From Candidatus Bathyarchaeota archaeon (GTDB lineage: Archaea > Thermoproteota > Bathyarchaeia > Bathyarchaeales > UBA233), in contig JANXEP010000068.1 of assembly GCA_025057795.1 (NCBI GenBank), forward strand, positions 148,153 to 212,152: a stretch of 64,000 nt of DNA, read 5' to 3'. Positions 44,290 to 53,219 of the stretch are shown one piece after another. The position numbers and the translations under genes are program-made. Each line of letters starts with the position of its first letter. The stretch's first letter is position 1. The notes beneath the pieces were generated by a model. The model was given only the letters and a program-made list of their open reading frames with translations. It had not been told where the DNA came from and did not search any database.

Positions 44290-46521
44290 TCAGTATTCGG
44301 TTAGGGCTTTTTGTTTCCATTCCTCGCCTTTCTCGAGTTTTTCCCACACTTCCTTTTTGACGAGGCCGCCCACCTGCTCCTTAATTTTCTTGGCCAGCTT
44401 CGGCCCTATCAGCGGCAGGTTCATCAAGTCTTCGATTTGAACGTGTTTTAGGTCTTCTATGGTTTTGTATCCCGCGTTATATAGTATACGGCCTCGGACT
44501 CTGCCCACGCCCTCCAGCCTCACTATGGGTAGAAGCTCTTTTTTAACGCCTTTTTCAACTCTTTCCATAAGCTCCAGGGTTAGGGGCTGCACTTCTATGT
44601 TTCCGAAAAGCGCTGCCAGCTCGTTTGTTGCGTACAGAAGCCACTTTGCGTTTTCCACGGTTCTGTATAGGTCGCCCGGCTGAACTCTGAAGCGTTCTAT
44701 GATTTCGTCTTCGCTGGCTTCCTCAATCCAAGCCTTAAGCACCATAGCTGTTTTCACTTCAGCGAGGAACTCCTCATAGCTTATGCGGTCTTCCCACTCG
44801 TTGGGAACCGGTGTTAAAAACTCCTCCCGGTGTTCCTCCGTGAAAACGGCTATTTCGTCAAGTTCCCGCGATGAAGGCCTCATTATGGGGCGCATGTCAG
44901 GCGTGTGGCTGATCATGTGGAGGAGGCTTAGGTCGGTTAGGCTGGCGGGCTTCTGCCTTAACGCGTCGCGGATTACCACAGCCGAAACGGGGTCTATGTA
45001 GAGTTCGCTTACGCGTTTTCCAAATCTTGTGGCGTAAATCTTTTCGCCCATAACATCTATCATTTCCTCGTTGTAGAGGTATTTCAGAATCCGCGCTATC
45101 ACGTTTTTTATGGCGCTTATGTCATATTGGTAAGCGTAGAAGGTTTTGCCGAAAAACTCGTATATGCCTAGCTCGGTGTGGGCGTAGTCCGCCGCTATGG
45201 TGGCAAGAACATGCGTCCTTAAAATGCGTTCTACAGCAAGCCTAGACCAGATGCGCTCGGGTTTTGAAAGCACGTAGCTCTCCATGAGGTAGTCGGCTTC
45301 GTCGGCGGTTCTAGCCACGAGCACCGCCTCGCCAATCTTGTCGTATTTTGGTCTTCCAGCGCGCCCGCACATCTGCTTGTACTCCAAGACGCTTATGGGG
45401 TAGTAGCCGTAACCCGGCTCGTAGCGGCGGTAATCCTGAATTATTACGGTTCTCGCGGGCAAGTTTACGCCGAAAGCCAGCGTGGGCGTGGCTGTTAAAA
45501 CCTTGATTTTGCCCCCTCTGAACGCGTCTTCTATAATTTTTCTATGAGCTCCGCCTAAGCCTGCATGGTGGAACGCCACCCCACTTCTTACAAGCTCTGC
45601 TAGGGCTTCGCTTATCCTTGTTTTTTCGCCTGCAGCCAAAATTTTTTCAGCTTCCCGTTCCAGAGCCCGTTTTAGAGGCTTGGACAGGGCTTCTGCGATT
45701 TTAGGAGCAGCCTTTTTTGCAGCTGTAACCGCGTTTTTCCTCGTTGAAGTGAATATGAGGGCTTGTCCGCCAGTCTTAACCGTGTTTAGGGCTAGATTTA
45801 AAGCTGGATTACTGGTTTCCTTCTCTATTTTTTTGGCTTCTCCGTCTTTGAACTGGATTTCGTTGTGGAAGAGCACGCCCTCTTTTAGGGTTATGGGCCG
45901 CCACTCTGTGGTTATGTGGTCTGCCTTAATCCAGCCTGCTATTTCCTCAACGTTGTTTATTGTTGCGCTTAAAGCCAAAATTTGGATGTCTGGGTTTGTC
46001 TGCATAAGCCTTGCTAATACGACTTCCAGCGTTGGGCCCCTTTCGGCTTCGTTGAGAAGGTGCACCTCGTCCGCGACCACAAGCGAAATATCGTCCAACC
46101 ATTTGGCCTTGTGCCTCAAAAGCGAGTCCACCTTCTCGTTTGTAGCCACAATTATGTCGTAGCGTTCAAGCCACGGGTCTGAACTGTCATAGTCGCCTGT
46201 GGATATGCCTACGCTTACGCGTTTTCCGTCGGGCTTTGTTATGGCCGAATACTTTTTGAACTCTTCGTACTTTTCGCTGGCTAAAGCCCTTAAAGGCGTC
46301 AAATAAATGACTTTTCCATCCTTTTCTAGGACGTGTTTTAGGGCGCAGAGTTCGGCGACCAGCGTTTTTCCCGAGGCTGTGGGGCTTGCCAAAACGAGGT
46401 TTCGCCCCTCTAGGGCTCCGGCTTTTATGGCCTCCTCTTGGGGCGGGTAAAGCTCCATAATCCCAGACTTGATCAGCACTTCTTTTACGGGTTCTGGAAC
46501 CCGCAGCTCTGTTATCTTCAC
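44290..46521 (-). CDS. hel308: Hel308/Ski2-type ATP-dependent DNA helicase
   Basis: A 743-residue superfamily 2 helicase that unwinds lagging strands at stalled forks. Walker A ASPTASGKT lies at 45-53, DEVH at 151-154, LALSATINN is motif III and QMCGRAGRPKYD is motif VI. A winged helix and ratchet domain follow, and the C-terminus has a helix-hairpin-helix (DLMNLPLIGPKLAKKIKEQ). Length is standard. Confidence 0.95.
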   Translation of the reverse strand: MKITELRVPEPVKEVLIKSGIMELYPPQEEAIKAGALEGRNLVLASPTASGKTLVAELCALKHVLEKDGKVIYLTPLRALASEKYEEFKKYSAITKPDGKRVSVGISTGDYDSSDPWLERYDIIVATNEKVDSLLRHKAKWLDDISLVVADEVHLLNEAERGPTLEVVLARLMQTNPDIQILALSATINNVEEIAGWIKADHITTEWRPITLKEGVLFHNEIQFKDGEAKKIEKETSNPALNLALNTVKTGGQALIFTSTRKNAVTAAKKAAPKIAEALSKPLKRALEREAEKILAAGEKTRISEALAELVRSGVAFHHAGLGGAHRKIIEDAFRGGKIKVLTATPTLAFGVNLPARTVIIQDYRRYEPGYGYYPISVLEYKQMCGRAGRPKYDKIGEAVLVARTADEADYLMESYVLSKPERIWSRLAVERILRTHVLATIAADYAHTELGIYEFFGKTFYAYQYDISAIKNVIARILKYLYNEEMIDVMGEKIYATRFGKRVSELYIDPVSAVVIRDALRQKPASLTDLSLLHMISHTPDMRPIMRPSSRELDEIAVFTEEHREEFLTPVPNEWEDRISYEEFLAEVKTAMVLKAWIEEASEDEIIERFRVQPGDLYRTVENAKWLLYATNELAALFGNIEVQPLTLELMERVEKGVKKELLPIVRLEGVGRVRGRILYNAGYKTIEDLKHVQIEDLMNLPLIGPKLAKKIKEQVGGLVKKEVWEKLEKGEEWKQKALTEY

Positions 46522-46572
46522 CCTTTTACACGCCTGTTCGGGTTAACTACTGCAAAATAGCGTGGGGCAAAT

Positions 46573-47778
46573 TTAAAGTGTTGCGTGGGCGCTGTTTTGA
46601 TCGGATTTTTGTTTGAGCAGGCGGATGCCTTGGTAAAGGGCTACGGCTAGGCTTAGGAGCAGGCATAGGATGTACGGGGCGTTATGGGTGTAGTATTCTG
46701 AGGCTAAACCGCCCGTGGACGAGCCTATTAAGGTTCCCACGCCGAGAAGGCTTTCGAAGAGGCCAGCTGCGTAGCCCCTCGCGTGGCTTCGGCTTTTCAG
46801 TATGTGGGCTATGGAAGAAGCGTACAAAATGCCCATTCCAAAGCCGAAAACCGCGAAGGCTAAGGCGAAAAGGAGCGTTGTGGAGCTGGCTGCGGTTAAG
46901 GCTGAAGCCGCGGCAAGCGTCAAAGCGCCCGCCAGAAAAACGCGGGTTCTGCCAATTTTCGCCTCAATCTTATAAGCTTGGGTGAAGGCTGCCAGCCTAA
47001 AAAGCCCATTAGCAAACATTATTAGGCCTATTTCGTAGGCTGGTATGCTTAGGCTTGTAGCTTGGGCTGGAAACAAGTTGTATATCACGCCGCCTATGAA
47101 GGAGAAGAGGATTACCGCGACCACTGCTGGGGCTAAGGATTCTTTGCCGCCTTGGGCTTCGGGCTGAGCGCTTTCATGTTTTAGGCTCCGTCCACCCTTT
47201 GGCGGCTCTTTAATTTTTGCAGCTGCGGCTAGGGCTAGGATGAAGGAGCCCGCTGAGGACAGGGCGAAAGGAGTTTTAACGCCTAAGAGGCTGATGATGG
47301 CGCCGCCAACTATGGGGCCGATTATGGTTGCTGAGCCCCATGAAAGGTTAAACTTGCGAAGGTTATGCTCAATCCTGCCTTGGCTCAGCTCCGTCAACAG
47401 GGCTTCGGCTGAAGGCCAAAAGGTGGCTACGGCAACCCACTCCACCACCTTTACGGGGATAAGCATGCTTGGGGTTTGTGTTAGAAGATACATTATGCAT
47501 GCGAAACCATAAACAAGCATGGCCGCCAACAAAAGACTTTTCCGCCGAACCCTGTCAGACAGAAAACCTGCGACAAGGGGCATGTAAGAGTATGTTAAAC
47601 CGCCCACAGCGCCAATAACCCCCACAAGAAGAGGCGAAGCCCCCATGTTTGCGGCGTAAATGGGCACGGCTAAACCAACAAAACCAACAAGCATCTGCAC
47701 CATAAAACACGAAGCCAGCAGAAACCTCAAAGACCCAGCGAAACCCTTGCCGATTAGCGCGTTAGCCATGACAACCAT
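46573..47778 (-). CDS. Major facilitator superfamily transporter
   Basis: A 401-residue MFS protein with about 12 helices. The loop GFLSDRVRRKSLL is the MFS signature A region; AVPIYAANMGASPLLVGVIG and GGVIYNLFPAQATSLS are typical. The substrate is unknown. It sits about 50 bases beyond the hel308 start on the same strand. It is distinct in sequence from the MFS gene at 41582-42775. Confidence 0.85.
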   Translation of the reverse strand: MVVMANALIGKGFAGSLRFLLASCFMVQMLVGFVGLAVPIYAANMGASPLLVGVIGAVGGLTYSYMPLVAGFLSDRVRRKSLLLAAMLVYGFACIMYLLTQTPSMLIPVKVVEWVAVATFWPSAEALLTELSQGRIEHNLRKFNLSWGSATIIGPIVGGAIISLLGVKTPFALSSAGSFILALAAAAKIKEPPKGGRSLKHESAQPEAQGGKESLAPAVVAVILFSFIGGVIYNLFPAQATSLSIPAYEIGLIMFANGLFRLAAFTQAYKIEAKIGRTRVFLAGALTLAAASALTAASSTTLLFALAFAVFGFGMGILYASSIAHILKSRSHARGYAAGLFESLLGVGTLIGSSTGGLASEYYTHNAPYILCLLLSLAVALYQGIRLLKQKSDQNSAHATL

Positions 47779-47872
47779 GAAAAGAACACCCTCTATAAAA
47801 CCGTATGCCCCGAAACCTCAAATTTTGCAGCCTCTTTATCTCGCAAAATCAACTTTGGCCTCCGGCAAAAAC

Positions 47873-47925
47873 CTAGAGGGGGTAGGCAAAATAAGGTTGA
47901 AGAATAGGCTAAATTCAATGTAGGA
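47873..47925. repeat. Dispersed imperfect repeat, copy A
   Basis: A 50-odd base element containing CTAGAGGGGGTAGGCAAAAT and GGCTAAATTC. Copy C at 49143-49202 matches it with a few changes. It ends just before the stop of the amidohydrolase gene. Confidence 0.55.
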
Positions 47926-47928
47926 GTG

Positions 47929-48921
47929 TTAGCGTAGCTTTAGGATTCTTTTGGCGTTTCCGCCAAGGATCTTTTCCTTTTCTCCCTCTGGTATGGGCAT
48001 GTTTTTGATGCATTGAACGTTGTCTCCGATTATGGTTGATTCTCGTCCGAAGGGATAGTCGGAGCCGAAAAGCATGCGGTCTGCTCCGAAGAAAGCATAG
48101 CCACACATAAAACTTTCCATCGGACCGCCATTTATCGCCGTGTCCCCATAAATTTGTTCAAAGTACGATGTTAGGCTTCTAGAAAGCCTTTCTGAAAGTC
48201 TTGAGTAGCTTAGCACCCTGTTTTTATAGTATGGGAACATCCCGCCCAAATGGTGGGTAACAACCTTCAACGTGGGAAACTTGTCTAAAACTCCCCCAAA
48301 AATCAGCCTCCAAACCGCTTGGCTTGTGTCGAAGGGCCAGCCGAAAACCCCCATAAGGTTTCCCGTCTCCACATCCACCAGGGGGTACCCCTCCCAGTTT
48401 GTGGGCTGCAGAAATATTGGAATGTCAAGCTTAGCGACTCTCTCGTAAAAAGGATAGTATTCTGGGGAATCTAAACCCCTTCCATTCTGGTTTGTGCTTA
48501 TGGTTACACATCGGAAACCCAGCTCTAGAACGGTTCTATCCAACTCCTCTAAAGCGCTGTCAACGTCTAAAAGCGAAACTATGGCACATCCAACAAACCT
48601 ATCCGGACACGCACTGCACATTTCAGCTATGGAATCATTTGATAACCTGCATATCGTTGCTGCTTCCCCAGCATCAAAACCCAAAAGGACCGGGGTTGTT
48701 TGACTCAACAACTGCATGTCAATGTTATTCCTCTCCATCACGCCAAGCCTAACCTTCAGATCCGCCTGCTCGGGCGGATATCTAACCTGATACTTTCCCC
48801 GCGTTTCAGTTGAAGGAGCATAATAGGGCTTCTTCACCAAAATCTTTCCAACCTCCGGCGATATAAGATGGGTTGAAAAATCCACTATCACCTTACCCAC
48901 CCATCTTAAACTTGGGTGCAT
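47929..48921 (-). CDS. Amidohydrolase-2 (ACMSD-like) family protein
   Basis: A 330-residue TIM-barrel metal-dependent hydrolase or decarboxylase. IVDFSTH at the N-terminus takes the place of the usual HxH, with serine in the first histidine position. FLQPTNWEGY, VVTHHLGGMFPYY and MLFGSDYPFGRES are characteristic, and the aspartate in GSDYP is in the ligand position. ACMSD relatives decarboxylate aromatic acids; substrate cannot be assigned. ATG 48921 is the start. Confidence 0.8.
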   Translation of the reverse strand: MHPSLRWVGKVIVDFSTHLISPEVGKILVKKPYYAPSTETRGKYQVRYPPEQADLKVRLGVMERNNIDMQLLSQTTPVLLGFDAGEAATICRLSNDSIAEMCSACPDRFVGCAIVSLLDVDSALEELDRTVLELGFRCVTISTNQNGRGLDSPEYYPFYERVAKLDIPIFLQPTNWEGYPLVDVETGNLMGVFGWPFDTSQAVWRLIFGGVLDKFPTLKVVTHHLGGMFPYYKNRVLSYSRLSERLSRSLTSYFEQIYGDTAINGGPMESFMCGYAFFGADRMLFGSDYPFGRESTIIGDNVQCIKNMPIPEGEKEKILGGNAKRILKLR

Positions 48922-48941
48922 AAATTAAAAACCTTTAACAT

Positions 48942-48985
48942 CTAAGGTTTAGGGAAACAAAGCTCTAAAACAGGCTATATAAGAA
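48942..48985. repeat. Dispersed imperfect repeat, copy B
   Basis: A shorter and more diverged copy with TAGGGAAACAAAGCTCTAAA and CAGGCTATATAAG, matching the middle of copies A and C. Confidence 0.45.
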
Positions 48986-49142
48986 CAGCCTTCTATACAA
49001 GTTTATGGGAAAAAATTAGGGGGCATAGGCGACTCAAAAGGTTGAAATCGCCGCCATGGAAATCCTAAACATAACATCCATCTAAATTACCCGAACAAAC
49101 ATTCAGCTTTCAAAACAAGCCCAACCCGCCCCAATTTAAAGT

Positions 49143-49202
49143 CTAGAGGGGAGGGGGGTAGGGAAAATAAAGCTTGAAAACAGCCTAAATTCTATAAGGG
49201 GT
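49143..49202. repeat. Dispersed imperfect repeat, copy C
   Basis: A 60-base element with CTAGAGGGG, GGGGGTAGGGAAAATAAAGC and CAGCCTAAATTC. It aligns with copy A along its length, apart from a small purine-run insertion near the start. Confidence 0.55.
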
Positions 49203-49316
49203 ATTGTATTTGTTAAGAGAAACGCCCCACCAAATACGACTTAGCGCCGCACGCATGGCCAAAGACCTTTTTATAAGCTTAAGCCTATTATTGCCTATTA
49301 GAGGACTTGAAAGGGT

Positions 49317-50540
49317 ATGGTTGAAAACGTTAGAGAACTCCTGAAAGCCCATGAAGGCTTAAAACGGGAAGTCTACCTAGACATTGAAAACGGTGGCATA
49401 GTTTCCCAAGAAGTTTTAGAGGCTATGCTGCCATACTTCAACCAGCGCGCCTACGGCAACCCCACATTGACGCATAAGCCGGGATGGGAAGCCTTCGAAG
49501 CCATAATGGAGTCAGCCCAAAAAATAGCCCGCTTCCTAGGCTGCAAAAATCCCGAAGACGTCAATTTTACTCCGGGCGAAACAGAAGCAAACAACCTCGC
49601 CCTACTAGGCACAACCTTCCAAAAAAGGGATAAGGGCAAAAAAATCGTTATATCCGAAATTGAACCCCTAAGCGTAATCCACGTGGCTGAAATGCTCACG
49701 AAGTACGGATTTTCGGTGGCAAAAATCCCAGTGGACGGCGAAGGCTTCATAAACCTTGAAAAACTCGACCAAGCCATAGACAAAGAAACCGTGCTGGTAA
49801 GCTTATCAGCCGTAAACCATGAAATAGGCACCATCCAACCCTTAAAAGAGGCGGTGGAAATAGTGAAAAGCCGAAACCCAGACGCGGTATTCCACACAGA
49901 CGCCTCAGACGCCTACGGAAAAATCCCCTTCAACGTCCAAACCCTAAACGTGGACCTAGCCACCATCAGCGGCAGCAAAATTTTAGGCCCCCGCGGAACC
50001 GCCGCCCTATACACAAGGGAAGGCGTAAACGTGGAGCGAATCCTCGAAGGCCAGATTGGAACCCAAAGACTTTGGCCGGGCGTGGAAAATACCCCCCTAA
50101 TCGTCGGGTTTGCAAAAGCCTCCGAGTTGGCGTTTCAAAACTTTGAGGAAAACGTAAGCCGCATGCGTAAACTCCGAGACAAGCTTATGAACGGCATATT
50201 CGAAAAAGTTCCAGACGTACGCCTAAACGGGCCTAAAGGCCAAAAACGCGCCCCAGACAACATAAACATAAGCTTCCTACGCTGTGAAGGCGAAGCCCTA
50301 ACCATAGAACTAAGCCTAAACGGCGTATACGTGTCCAGCGGAAGCGCATGCACAAGGCGGGTTCTCCAGCCAAGCCACGTGCTCGTCGCCATTGGGAGAA
50401 AATTTGAAGAAGCTCACGGGAGCATCCTCATGAAGGTAACTCGCCAACACAAAGATGACGACATAGACTACGCTTTGGAGGCCATACCCAAAGCCGTTGA
50501 AAGAATAAGGAGGATAACAGGCTCAACGGGAGTGGAATAA
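49317..50540 (+). CDS. iscS: Cysteine desulfurase, IscS/NifS-like (divergent)
   Basis: A 407-residue fold-type I PLP enzyme that takes sulfur from cysteine for Fe-S cluster assembly. FTPGETEANNLALLGT, VNHEIGTIQPLKE and FHTDASDAYGKI are NifS landmarks. The PLP lysine is in SGSKILGPRG, where serine replaces the usual histidine before lysine. The catalytic cysteine is in SGSACTRR. The N-terminal DNNATTP motif is replaced by DIENGGI. It is followed by an IscU gene one base downstream. Confidence 0.9.
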   Translation: MVENVRELLKAHEGLKREVYLDIENGGIVSQEVLEAMLPYFNQRAYGNPTLTHKPGWEAFEAIMESAQKIARFLGCKNPEDVNFTPGETEANNLALLGTTFQKRDKGKKIVISEIEPLSVIHVAEMLTKYGFSVAKIPVDGEGFINLEKLDQAIDKETVLVSLSAVNHEIGTIQPLKEAVEIVKSRNPDAVFHTDASDAYGKIPFNVQTLNVDLATISGSKILGPRGTAALYTREGVNVERILEGQIGTQRLWPGVENTPLIVGFAKASELAFQNFEENVSRMRKLRDKLMNGIFEKVPDVRLNGPKGQKRAPDNINISFLRCEGEALTIELSLNGVYVSSGSACTRRVLQPSHVLVAIGRKFEEAHGSILMKVTRQHKDDDIDYALEAIPKAVERIRRITGSTGVE

Positions 50541-50541
50541 A

Positions 50542-51045
50542 ATGTCCCGCGCACCCCTGCCCTACAACCCAAAAATCCTAGAACTGTTTAGAAACCCCAA
50601 AAACCTTGGAAAAATGGAAGACGCCACAGTGTCCGCCGTAGCTGGAAACCCCATGTGCGGAGACATGATAACCTTCTACCTAAAAATAAACAGTCAAGAC
50701 ATAATCGAAAAAGCCACCTTCGAAAGCTACGGCTGCGCCGCAAACATAGCCACCTCAAGCATACTAACCGAAAAAATCAAGGGAATGAAACTTGAAGACG
50801 CATGGAAAATATCATGGAAAACCGTGGCCGAAGAAGTAGGCGGACTCCCAGCCGTAAAATTCCACTGCGGCGTCCTAGCCGTAGGAGCCCTAAGAAGAGC
50901 CATACGCGCATACTACAAAAACAAACAAACCACGCCGGAATGGCTGCCCCAAGACCTAACCTTCGAAGAAAAACAAGCCCTAGAAGAGGAAGAACTCGCA
51001 AAAAGATTGGAAAAAAGAATGAAGCTTCCCGAAGAGGGCGCCTGA
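50542..51045 (+). CDS. iscU: Fe-S cluster scaffold IscU/NifU-like
   Basis: A 167-residue IscU-type scaffold on which clusters are built. The three ligand cysteines are in NPMCGD, SYGCAAN and KFHCGVLA. The charged C-terminal tail (LEEEELAKRLEKRMK) is longer than in bacterial IscU. Its TGA overlaps the next ATG (TGATG), so it is coupled to the SufS-like gene. Confidence 0.95.
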   Translation: MSRAPLPYNPKILELFRNPKNLGKMEDATVSAVAGNPMCGDMITFYLKINSQDIIEKATFESYGCAANIATSSILTEKIKGMKLEDAWKISWKTVAEEVGGLPAVKFHCGVLAVGALRRAIRAYYKNKQTTPEWLPQDLTFEEKQALEEEELAKRLEKRMKLPEEGA

Positions 51046-52280
51046 TGTTCGACCCTTACAAAGTGAGGGAAGACTTCCCAATACTCAAACGGAAAATAAA
51101 CAATCATCCGCTCATCTATTTTGACAACGCTGCAACATCCCAAAAACCAAAACAAGTCATACAAGCCATAAAAGAATTCTACGAAAAACACAATGCCAAC
51201 GTCCACAGAGCCGTACACACGCTTTCCCAAGAAGCTACAGAACTTTATGAGGAAGCTCACGAAGAAACTGCAAAATTCATCAACGCTGAAAGCCCAGAAG
51301 AAATAATCTTCACAAGGGGCACAACAGAAGCTATAAACCTTGTCGCCTACTCATGGGGACTCAGAAACCTAAACCCCGAAGACGAAGTGCTGTTAACGCT
51401 TATGGAGCACCACAGCAACATCGTTCCATGGGAAATCCTCTCGAAAATAAAAGGATTCAAAATAAGATACGCGGACATCAACGAAAACGGCACCCTAAAC
51501 CATGAAGCCCTAGAACAAGCCATAACCAAAAAAACAAAACTAGTCGCCCTAACCCACGTCTCAAACGTGACAGGCGCCATAAACAACATAAAAAGAATCG
51601 CAAAAACAGCCCACGACCACAACGCCATAGTGCTCGTCGACGGCGCTCAATCTGTTCCCCACACGCCCGTAGACGTAAAAGCCATAGACGCCGATTTCCT
51701 AGCCTTTTCCGGCCATAAAATGCTCGGGCCAACGGGCATAGGCGTGCTCTACGCAAAACGTGAAATCCTCGAAAACATGGAGCCCTTCCACGGAGGCGGA
51801 GAAATGATACGCGAAGTCTCCTACAACCCCGCAGCTGGACGCAGCACAATTTCATGGAACACTCTGCCGTGGAAGTTTGAAGCAGGCACACCCAACATAA
51901 GCGGCGGAGTAGGCCTCATGACCGCTATAAAATACCTAAAAAGGCTTGGAATGGAAAACGTGCTTTCCCACGAATGTGCCCTAACCCAATACGCCCTAAA
52001 ACGCCTCCGAGAATGCCAAAAAGTAAAAGTTTACGGGCCGGAAAACTCCTCGGCAAGATGCGGAATAATCCCCTTCAACGTTGAAGGCTTAGACTCCCAC
52101 GATGTCGCACTATTCCTCGACAGCTATGGCATAATGATAAGAAGCGGGTTCCACTGCGCTCAACCCCTCCACCAAAGGCTGAAACTGCCATCCACAGCAA
52201 GGGCAAGCTTCTACATATACAACACAAAAGAGGAAATTGATCACTTCATCGAAGTTTTAAAGGAGATGGAGCAACTTTAA
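51045..52280 (+). CDS. sufS: Cysteine desulfurase, SufS-like
   Basis: A 411-residue group II desulfurase. YFDNAATSQKPKQVI, VHTLSQEATELYEEA and FTRGTTEAINLVAYSW are SufS landmarks; the PLP lysine is in FSGHKMLGPTGIG and the active cysteine in RSGFHCAQPL. ATG 51045 is chosen; upstream in-frame sequence to 50802 is antisense-like noise over iscU. A small gene overlaps its stop. Confidence 0.95.
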   Translation: MFDPYKVREDFPILKRKINNHPLIYFDNAATSQKPKQVIQAIKEFYEKHNANVHRAVHTLSQEATELYEEAHEETAKFINAESPEEIIFTRGTTEAINLVAYSWGLRNLNPEDEVLLTLMEHHSNIVPWEILSKIKGFKIRYADINENGTLNHEALEQAITKKTKLVALTHVSNVTGAINNIKRIAKTAHDHNAIVLVDGAQSVPHTPVDVKAIDADFLAFSGHKMLGPTGIGVLYAKREILENMEPFHGGGEMIREVSYNPAAGRSTISWNTLPWKFEAGTPNISGGVGLMTAIKYLKRLGMENVLSHECALTQYALKRLRECQKVKVYGPENSSARCGIIPFNVEGLDSHDVALFLDSYGIMIRSGFHCAQPLHQRLKLPSTARASFYIYNTKEEIDHFIEVLKEMEQL

Positions 52281-52549
52281 TGGCCAATGTTGAAAACTAC
52301 ATTACGAGAATAGAGGAAACATGTGGAGAAGAAAAACATTTCATAGTGCTCCTAAAATACGAACATAAAGACGAGGCCATTGCAAAAATCCTTAAGAAGG
52401 CGAGGATAGAAAAGTCAATCGCCTCCATAATCTTCGAAGCTACATTTAAGGGAGTATCCCTACGAATCTACACAAGCGGCAAAATGCTTGTTAAAAACGT
52501 AAAAGACAAAAACACTCTGCTAAGCGTCCTGTCCGAACTCCTAACCTAA
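52280..52549 (+). CDS. Small protein in Fe-S operon, unknown function
   Basis: An 89-residue mixed alpha/beta protein whose ATG overlaps the sufS stop by one base. It has no cysteine motif beyond one C in EETCGEEKHF. The pattern (FIVLLKYEHKDEAIAKIL, SIIFEATFKGVSLRIYTSGKM) suggests a small ferredoxin-like fold. Position makes it a candidate accessory factor for the desulfurase operon. Confidence 0.75.
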   Translation: MANVENYITRIEETCGEEKHFIVLLKYEHKDEAIAKILKKARIEKSIASIIFEATFKGVSLRIYTSGKMLVKNVKDKNTLLSVLSELLT

Positions 52550-52554
52550 AACGG

Positions 52555-53040
52555 CTACAGCTCTTCGAAAATCTTCGCAACACTCTGCAACTCCTTCGTC
52601 ACAGACAACAAAACCTTAACCCTCTTCTCCACCCTCGACTTATACTCGATTATCATATCCCCCAGCTTAGCCATAACATCGTCGATAATCTGAACAACAA
52701 CCTCACGGTTTTTGCGCTCCACAAGGTTAAGGATTTCAACCCCGCCATTCTTCTTGACAACAATCAGCTGCCCATTCCCATCCAAAAAAGCCCTGCCCGC
52801 CTTAGCTTGAAAGCTTTTTGGAAGAGAAGAAACTGAAACCTCTAAAACCTCACAAAAAGGCCTCATAACAACCGCCAGAGCGCTGAAAAACTCATTAATT
52901 AGGCTTGACTCCTCCTTAGAAAGCTCAAACATGTGCCCAACATTCTCCAAAACCGCCTTAAGCCGCTCTAAAGCCTCCTCCCCAATAGACTTTTCGCCGC
53001 CATCAATAACAGCAACATTCACTGTTTGGGATTCAGCCAT
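52555..53040 (-). CDS. Uncharacterised protein, paralogue A of the MoxR-VWA locus
   Basis: A 161-residue protein without recognised domains. The first half is helical (EEALERLKAVLENVGHMFEL). The second half has GRAFLDGNGQLIVVKKNGGV, ERKNREVVVQIIDDV and EKRVKVLLSVTKELQ. These align in order with KKAMLDEKCHLVLVNEKGEV, EYPPEIVMSTLLAI and TVRIELFENIKKEL of the protein at 56637-57188. ATG 53040 after GAGG is preferred; the frame is open to GTG 53079. It is divergent from the MoxR gene. Confidence 0.7.
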   Translation of the reverse strand: MAESQTVNVAVIDGGEKSIGEEALERLKAVLENVGHMFELSKEESSLINEFFSALAVVMRPFCEVLEVSVSSLPKSFQAKAGRAFLDGNGQLIVVKKNGGVEILNLVERKNREVVVQIIDDVMAKLGDMIIEYKSRVEKRVKVLLSVTKELQSVAKIFEEL

Positions 53041-53122
53041 CTGACCAGCCTCTACCTTTTCCTCCGCCAAGAACCACACCCAACCTAAACTTTCGCTTAA
53101 TAGGCGATAATAACCTTAGTCT

Positions 53123-53136
53123 GTAACAGTGTTTAC
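53123..53136. promoter_or_regulatory. Possible half-site pair before MoxR
   Basis: GTAACAGTGTTTAC carries GTAACA and TGTTTAC half-sites like those of the inverted repeat at 57229-57255, but with different spacing. It lies in the divergent promoter region between paralogue A and the MoxR gene, before a TATA-like CTTTTTATC near 53171. Confidence 0.35.
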
Positions 53137-53219
53137 ATACAGAACATATTGTATAGTAAGACATCATAAGCTTTTTATCAAACCCCTACAACCTATCTTT
53201 TAATTGGGGGAGAGAAGAA

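Larger units (their letters stand above)
48922..49316. other. 395-base intergenic region with repeat copies and promoter
   Basis: No supported coding frame. It holds repeat copies B (48942-48985) and C (49143-49202). Near its end, TTTTTATAAG at about 49269-49278 is a TATA box about 40 bases before the iscS-like ATG, and GAGGACTTG precedes that start. The opposite end must hold the amidohydrolase promoter. Confidence 0.6.

Noticed and set aside
50802..51044. N-terminal extension of the SufS-like gene
   Set aside because: This part overlaps iscU in another frame and is Arg/Ser-rich noise; ATG 51045 in the TGATG overlap is the start.
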